From assembly GCA_964020155.1 (NCBI GenBank), contig OZ026554.1, forward strand, positions 2,417,827 through 2,440,326: a stretch of DNA of 22,500 bases, written 5' to 3'. This document shows, in pieces, positions 19,601 through 22,500 of this stretch (position 1 is its first letter; the number at the start of each line of letters is the position of its first letter). Below the pieces are notes generated by a model. That model searched no databases. It saw only the letters and a program-made list of their open reading frames with translations, and was not told where the DNA came from. The position numbers and the translations under genes were made by a program. Source of the stretch: Chondrilla cf. caribensis (Eukaryota > Porifera > Demospongiae > Chondrillida > Chondrillidae).

Positions 19601-22140
19601 ATATTGGCTTTAGTGAAGGTTCTTCTGAATGTGAAAGACACCGAAGTACGTAATTAGCAGCAGCTCCACTAGTTTATTTAACTCAAATTACTCGTTTGAA
19701 TGTAATCAACTTTAAGAATACCTAACTCAATGTACCTACAGTATTAAGGGACCCATCAGAACCTCAGCAGTGGATCAGTTAGTAAGGAAGTATATGTAGA
19801 AGGCTACTTTAACTGAGTTTGTAAGGGGTACACTGTGTTATAGTGAGTATTGTGAAGTAGCCACTGCCTGGAGGTACCCTCGGTATAAACAGAAGATACC
19901 TAAGTCAACCCAAGGGGGTGGACAGAACGGAATGGGCGTGAACCAAGTCAGCACCTCTACATGATACACGTGGTTAATACTGTACATTGATTTCTAGCTG
20001 GTAGTACACAGACTAGAAACATCTTGATCCTAACACACAGGTTACACACAGACAAGAATTCAATATAATATTATAACAGATGATGGGACGCACCTCACCC
20101 AGATGTTGTAAGTAGCTGACAGATTTGAGTATTTTTGTAGCACCTAAACTTCCACTGCCATGTACGTATACTGAACAGGTTTGACAGTTGTTCTCTATTT
20201 GTATAAAAAGCACATTACATTGGTGTACATATAAGGAATTATTATACATCTCATAGTACTCGTATATACAGTATGTACGGACACCAACTATTTGTATGCA
20301 TATTTTATTACTACTTTTAGTTTTAAGTTGGTTTATAGTGCATGCTCTAATACGGAAGTTGTATTTTCAATTTTGCAAAGGTGGTAACTTGTCACCATGC
20401 GTTGGGTGCTGCATTAGAGGGTTCACGGGCAACAGTTGGGGCACAACTGGTGCTGGCCAGCTCCTTGTAAACCTCGAGTTGTCCACCTACTGTAGACACC
20501 TGTACATGTATGTGCGTGTGCATGTACATATATATGTATAGTTCATAAAACCATAGATCTATACATTCATTGCCTATTCGCCATTGTACTGTATGTGCTG
20601 TACAAAATGTTGAGTAATACACCGCATACTGTATACATGTGTACGTATGTACATACACTATGTATGTATCTATACAATACTATGATGTACAGCATGTGCA
20701 CGTTCACTTGTCATCACTCTTGTATTGCGTGTACTGTATTGTCCTTTCCTCTGTAGCTGCTGGCTCATAAAGATGAGTCCATCTTACTTCTGTCCACATC
20801 AGCCCTCTGCAACTTTCTCCTGCCAGTGTCGGCTTCTAAGAAGGTGAGGTAACGCTGTCCCGGCTATTTCAACTTTGAAGTATTGGTGTGTACATATTAA
20901 TCTTCCACTTCGCTCCAATCCCCTCCATCAGTTGTAAACATCTCATATATTTTGTTGTGTGTCGTCACGTACATACATATGTATGTACTGTACGTATGCA
21001 CTTCCTCCTCATTTGGACCATGTTCAGTGTTCTAATACAGTATGTAACTAGTGATCTTTAGCATGTGTGCTTCAATGTATATATATGAAAAGTCAGTTAG
21101 TTCCTGAAACATTATAACCTCATCTGTACTATAGGTACTAGTGGAGGTCCCACCCTGAAGTGTGTTTGTGCTTGAACTGACACGGATTTTTGTATTTTTT
21201 GTAGTTTTTTGTAATACCTGTAGTTAGGTTCCCCCTGTTGTACTCAGTTCATACCTTCACAATTGAAAGTAACATACTGTTTTATGTGAAATGTATGAAG
21301 TATGTTTCAGTATAAATGTGATGCCTCAAACAAGACTATCTTTCCGCTACCCTCTGTAAGAGACATTGTGTACCTCAAGGTGGCTTGTAGTGTTTGTTAT
21401 TTTGTTCTGATAACTAGTAAAAACTGGCTGTTAAGAAAACAACCAAATTTACTTGACAAATCAAGCTATTCGTCCATGTACATGCGCGTATGGTAACAAT
21501 TTACACTTTACAGTTTCAAGTCCAGATTCCATACTGTATTCAATCATAAGTGTCAAATGTGATAATCACGTTTGATTAGTACTACAAGTGGGACATGTGA
21601 GTGTTCGACATGCAGCATGATTGGAACAGACACCAGAGTGCCTTGTGCTGAAACATCACAAATTTGGTGATCTTTGGTTTATCTCCAAGGAGGGGCCGAG
21701 TAGCCCATGAAAGGAGGTAGACTCTGGGTATATGTAGTCCTAGGTTTGGGACTTCCCCTTGTGATGTTTCAGCCGAAACCATGTCTCAAGATTTAAAGTT
21801 TGTCTTGTGAGGGAGTGACTGTAGAGTGCCTGTATTTGCCAATGAAATGAAGTCTACACATTCCAAACCAACTGACCTGTATGGATATATTTGTACATTT
21901 TCATACATACGTGTAAATTAAACTGTACGCAAGTTATGCTGTGTGTACTGTGCAGTACTGCTGTCTGCACATACAGTACATATGCATCTACTGCAAGTAT
22001 AACACTGTATGTACTGTATTGCAGTTATTGGTGTTCTCTAACTGCAGAGCTTGGTGGATGGAGGCATTGTAGGCACTTTGTTTCATCTTCTCAATCATTC
22101 AAACATGGTAATCAAGACAAACATCGTGTGGTCATTGATG
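9619..22140 (+). CDS. ARMC8: Armadillo repeat-containing protein 8 (CTLH/GID E3 ligase subunit), first 12 exons, 3' end beyond the window
   Basis: Exons: 9619-9633, 9699-9838, 10507-10589, 10884-11041, 11266-11442, 12187-12344, 12742-12878, 14061-14224, 15081-15137, 15231-15398, 20757-20843, 22048-22140. All phases join, giving 479 residues of a protein that is about 670 in human. Order and segments follow animal ARMC8: LKAVRSLKHAIIG (compare MKNAVIG), LMGAVPR, SSTELLVEVITVLGSLAHG, a C-L-T-N-L-Y segment at 244-249, VRWA-type helices, and VIKTNIVWSLM (compare VNGIWALMNM) at the edge. The protein is a superhelix of about 40-residue armadillo repeats. ARMC8 (yeast Gid5) is a scaffold that holds substrate receptors in the CTLH ubiquitin ligase, and has also been linked to alpha-catenin and HRS turnover. 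The start gives MPSLQ, then EIFQSF from exon 2; human has a longer N-terminus. The exon 8 donor (GAG before GTCTGC) is weak. Intron 10 is unusually long and hosts another gene. Confidence 0.93.
9881..10190. repeat. G-rich minisatellite, about 21-bp unit, in ARMC8 intron 2
   Basis: The unit is close to GTACCTGTGGGGTAGTGTGGG, varying to GGGGGACCTGTGGGGTGG, for about 14 degenerate copies. Runs of three to six G on the sense strand could form G-quadruplexes in DNA and pre-mRNA. Long Pro/His/Thr-rich frames on the minus strand (9695-10405) are products of this repeat and not a gene. Confidence 0.9.
10639..10692. repeat. (TG)n microsatellite in ARMC8 intron 3
   Basis: About 26 uninterrupted TG dinucleotides begin about 50 bases after the exon 3 donor. 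UG-rich intronic tracts are bound by proteins such as CELF and TDP-43 in animals; any effect here is inference. Confidence 0.95.
11741..12001. mobile_element. MITE with a triplicated left end, in ARMC8 intron 5
   Basis: Three copies of a 56-bp unit start at 11741, 11797 and 11853, each beginning CAGTC(G/A)GACCTCTCCACA; the third passes into the element body. The right end (ACATGTTGTTACAAAGAGAC...TATACTG) resembles that of the element at 8314-8538. TA precedes the left end. The body carries no recognisable coding sequence. Confidence 0.55.
12563..12720. mobile_element. MITE with CAGTGAATTGTCATTAATC termini, ending 21 bases before an ARMC8 exon
   Basis: The left end CAGTGAATTGTCATTAATC and the reverse complement of the right end TAGTGTATAGTCATTAATC match over 22 bases with about five differences, followed by CTGC in both. 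TA lies on both sides (12561-12562 and 12721-12722). It is 158 bp long and non-coding. It is the same family as 1697-1877. The exon 7 acceptor of ARMC8 (exon start 12742) lies 21 bases beyond its right end. Confidence 0.75.
13031..13470. mobile_element. Inverted-repeat element with TTACCG termini, in ARMC8 intron 7
   Basis: The left end (13031-13061) begins TTACCGTATTTTACAGGTTA. The reverse complement of the right end begins TTACCGCATTTTAGGGGTTG, and both continue TAAGTTGC(G)ACC, so about 26 of 31 bases match. Related motifs (CCGGTATATAAGTCACA, CCGGTGTATAGCTGCACC, 13368-13405) recur inside near the right end, a subterminal repeat pattern common in hAT-like elements. I could not find a target duplication, so the superfamily is open. 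It encodes no recognisable protein. Confidence 0.65.
13471..14060 (+). other. Remainder of ARMC8 intron 7
   Basis: AT-rich sequence leads up to the exon 8 acceptor (TTGTGTAG before 14061). It contains one ACATACATATGTATGTAT palindromic tract and no supportable gene. Open frames on either strand at 13764-14166 have no family resemblance and run into exon 8 on the opposite strand. Confidence 0.6.
14235..14350. repeat. TACATACAGT-type tandem repeat just after ARMC8 exon 8
   Basis: Degenerate 10-bp units (GTACATACAGT, GCGTACTGT, GTACATACAGT) run for about 11 copies. The tract starts about ten bases into intron 8. Read in the exon 8 frame it encodes a Tyr/Ser/Thr-rich run and stays open for about 70 codons. 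Confidence 0.85.
14351..15080 (+). other. Remainder of ARMC8 intron 8
   Basis: No gene is supported. The sequence ends in a clear polypyrimidine tract and acceptor (TTTATTTATCAACAG) before exon 9. Short open frames (14670-14921 plus, 14850-15077 minus) have no recognisable features. Confidence 0.6.
15399..16249 (+). other. Left part of ARMC8 intron 10
   Basis: AT-rich intronic sequence with TACGTAC/TACATAC motifs clustered at about 16040-16250. No exon, RNA gene or clear inverted-repeat element was found in it. Confidence 0.6.
16250..16391. mobile_element. Partial MITE copy of the TATAACAA family, inverted relative to 8108-8282
   Basis: It starts CAGCTGAACCCTCATACAAC after TA. Its reverse complement matches the centre and right half of 8108-8282, including ATGATCTCAACCATGTGCTA and CCTGATATAACAA-like blocks. 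The other terminus is not clear, so the copy may be truncated. Confidence 0.6.
16601..16656. repeat. TG-rich microsatellite next to the stop codon of the nested gene
   Basis: Interrupted TG repeats (TGTGTGTGTGTGCGTGTGTG and a second run). On the minus strand this is a CA-rich tract about 15 bases after the stop codon of the nested gene, so it lies in that transcript's 3' untranslated region. Confidence 0.9.
16672..17372 (-). CDS. Terminal exon of a single-pass transmembrane receptor-like protein with a tyrosine-motif tail, nested in ARMC8 intron 10
   Basis: Minus-strand exon: acceptor TTTTCACAG at 17373, entry in phase 1 (split Gly codon), stop TAG at 16674-16672, 232 residues. It opens with a transmembrane helix (IIIGGTFGGVAVLSLCLVMC and on to about residue 30, with GxxxG-like small-residue spacing). 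A basic stop-transfer cluster, RRAKRRRNR, places the rest in the cytoplasm. The tail is acidic and disordered-looking. It carries ESGYDTI (fits the S/I/V/LxYxxI/V/L ITIM consensus), FGYDTIGEEPTYTSV, and three closely related C-terminal motifs: DPDAIYSLPDK, DPELLYAQPMK and GVYYNVPNQ. YxxP motifs of this kind bind SH2 domains of adaptors such as Crk and Nck. A role in phosphotyrosine signalling is inferred. No kinase or phosphatase domain is present. The ectodomain lies upstream and is not resolved, so no family name can be given. Confidence 0.8.
17373..17812. other. Intronic sequence between the nested transmembrane exon and the minisatellite
   Basis: This 440-base stretch is AT-rich. It is intronic for ARMC8 on the plus strand and directly upstream of the transmembrane exon on the minus strand. 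No exon with acceptable borders was found; minus-strand open frames have no family features. Confidence 0.5.
17813..18942. repeat. Minisatellite with 26-bp unit, about 43 copies
   Basis: The unit is close to TGTGTGGTGAGTGGTGAGTA followed by CTGAAC. Copies fall into blocks: a homogeneous GAAATG variant at 17813-18018, mixed GAACTG/GAGCTG copies in the middle, and a homogeneous run of GTGAACACTGAGCTG copies around 18490-18620. The unit has no stop codons on the minus strand. Because 26 is not a multiple of three, each unit is read in all three frames in turn, giving three overlapping long frames (17793-18897) rich in Thr, His and Ser. These are artefacts. The array lies in ARMC8 intron 10. Confidence 0.95.
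18943..19278. other. Sequence between the minisatellite and the candidate exon at 19279
   Basis: This 336-base stretch shows no exon with acceptable borders on either strand. A minus-strand frame continues from the candidate exon at 19279-19354 into it, past the GTGAGT donor, and has no recognisable content. Confidence 0.5.
19279..19354 (-). CDS. Candidate juxtamembrane exon of the nested receptor gene
   Basis: On the minus strand an acceptor (TATATGTAG) precedes 76 bases open in frame, ending AATG before a strong GTGAGT donor. Translation in phase 0 gives LQQRLSSHSARNLRHLAMDN and then NAVHN, ending in phase 1. That joins the transmembrane exon (phase 1) to restore a Gly codon: NAVHN-G-IIIGG. 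The agreement of both splice sites, phase and strand supports it; the exon is short, so chance is not excluded. Transcript reads across 19279 to 17372 would settle it. Confidence 0.45.
19739..19982. mobile_element. Possible MITE with CAGTATTAA termini
   Basis: CAGTATTAAGGGACC at the left and the reverse complement of the right end CAGTATTAACCACG share nine terminal bases, with TA on both sides (19737-19738 and 19983-19984). At 244 bp it is of MITE size. The inverted match is short, so this is the weakest of the element calls. Confidence 0.4.
20094..20194 (-). CDS. Candidate ectodomain exon of the nested receptor gene
   Basis: On the minus strand, acceptor CTTTTTATACAAATAG precedes a frame reading NNCQTCSVYVHGSGSLGATK and then ILKSVSYLQHLGE. 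Two donors are possible. GTGCGT (exon end 20094) ends in phase 0 and fits the exon at 19279-19354. GTGAGG (exon end 20099) ends in phase 1 and would join directly to the transmembrane exon. A second acceptor, GTTCAG, would start the exon at 20170. Cysteines and composition suit an extracellular segment. No family is recognised. Confidence 0.35.
20396..20499 (-). CDS. Candidate upstream exon on the minus strand
   Basis: Acceptor TACATGTACAG, then a 104-base open stretch reading VSTVGGQLEVYKELASTSCA and then PTVAREPSNAAPNA, ending in phase 2 before GTGACA. Composition is protein-like and GC content exceeds the flanks. The phase does not match the candidate at 20094-20194, so either another exon lies between them or one of the two is wrong. 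The plus strand is also open here (20296-20541) but less protein-like. Confidence 0.3.
20844..22047 (+). other. ARMC8 intron 11
   Basis: This intron runs from GTGAGG to CTAACTGCAG and contains the foldback sequence at 21647-21773 and several TACATACATATGTATGTA-type tracts. No coding sequence is recognised on either strand. The 5' part of the nested minus-strand gene could in principle extend into it, but I found no supportable exon. Confidence 0.6.
21647..21773. repeat. Inverted repeat with perfect 15-bp arms, possible MITE
   Basis: GCTGAAACATCACAA (21647-21661) is exactly inverted at 21759-21773, enclosing 97 bases. The inner arm contains a smaller hairpin (ATCACAAATTTGGTGAT). Flanking TA or other target duplications are not evident, so it is recorded as an inverted repeat. 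A minus-strand open frame across it (21582-21782) has no family resemblance. Confidence 0.7.
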
Positions 22141-22335
22141 GTAAGTTCAAAAGACGTACACATGTGCATACGTGTACAGCAGGTTGTTAAGTGTTGTGGA
22201 TTTACTTTGTCCTACTGAAAGTGTCTCATACAGTCAACCATAGTCACATAAAATTGAACATGGAGGGCGAAATTTTGTACCTGTACATATAGCGCATCTT
22301 TATTCTTCATCTATTGACATGAATATACTGTATTA
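22141..22335 (+). other. Start of ARMC8 intron 12
   Basis: The GTAAGT donor of exon 12 is followed by AT-rich intronic sequence. The remaining ARMC8 exons, about 190 residues by comparison with human, must lie beyond the window. Confidence 0.7.
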
Positions 22336-22500
22336 CAGTCAAACTTTCTTAATAAGAACATACGTACCTTGAAAGGCATATCAAATCTATAATGGAAAAT
22401 AAAATGGCTGAAGTGAGAAAATCTACTGTATCACTGTGGTATACTATTGTGAAGGCTCACTGTTATGGTCGCGGATAACATATAGTGATATTGGGTACCT
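22336..22500. mobile_element. Left end of a second CAGTCAAACTT element, cut by the window edge
   Basis: After TA (22334-22335) the sequence CAGTCAAACTTTCTTAATAA is followed by ACCTTGAAAGGCATATCAAA, closely matching the left end of the element at 3586 (CAGTCAAACTTGCTTAGTAA, ACCTTGAAGGGTACACCAAA). The right end is not in the window. Confidence 0.6.

Noticed and set aside
19902..19958. A short minus-strand stretch with acceptor- and donor-like borders reading VLTWFTPIPFCPPPWVDL.
   Set aside because: It lies inside a likely TA-flanked inverted-repeat element (19739-19982) and its phase does not fit between the neighbouring candidate exons.
20296..20541. Plus-strand frame with several cysteines overlapping the minus candidate exon at 20396-20499.
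   Set aside because: It lacks a plausible start or acceptor, does not fit the ARMC8 reading frame, and is best explained as the shadow of the opposite strand.

Overview
The window reads as nuclear DNA of a metazoan: AT-rich, intron-dense, with GT-AG introns of about 80 to 5,400 bases, CA/TG microsatellites, minisatellites and many short inverted-repeat transposons. No bacterial features (operons, ribosome binding sites, CRISPR) are present. Small intergenic spacing, a gene nested in an intron, and a receptor tail rich in tyrosine motifs are compatible with an early-branching marine invertebrate such as a sponge. That is an inference; nothing here fixes the species.

Layout. 1-2447 is intergenic and repeat-rich. 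2448-8936 (+) is a complete nine-exon gene for a DNAJA-type (type I) Hsp40 co-chaperone. It has a J domain, a short G/F segment, four zinc-binding CxxC motifs, a substrate-binding C-terminal region and a terminal CaaX box. Its phases join at every junction into a 402-residue protein. 8937-9618 is a short spacer with a polyadenylation signal and a perfect 28-bp palindrome. 9619-22140 (+) is the first 12 exons (479 residues) of ARMC8, the armadillo-repeat subunit of the CTLH/GID ubiquitin ligase. It runs off the right edge.

ARMC8 intron 10 (15399-20756) contains a second gene on the minus strand. Its terminal exon (16672-17372) encodes a single transmembrane helix and a tyrosine-motif-rich cytoplasmic tail. 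Possible upstream exons lie at 19279-19354, 20094-20194 and 20396-20499, but the chain of exons is not resolved. Between its exons lies a 1.1-kb minisatellite with a 26-bp unit. That array is intronic to both overlapping genes and presents splice-donor-like sites on one strand and acceptor-like sites on the other.

Mobile DNA. The introns carry many short TA-flanked inverted-repeat elements, mostly beginning CAGT or TAGT (pogo/Tigger- or mariner-like MITEs). There is one TTACCG-ended 440-bp element and one 774-bp GC-rich element with 9-bp target duplications, whose ends each contain a long, near-perfect hairpin. GTACGTAC-type palindromic tracts and their CpG-decay variants (TACATA, TATGTA) occur throughout. 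The two long genes are housekeeping genes with no evident functional link; the third is a candidate signalling receptor that shares an intron with ARMC8.
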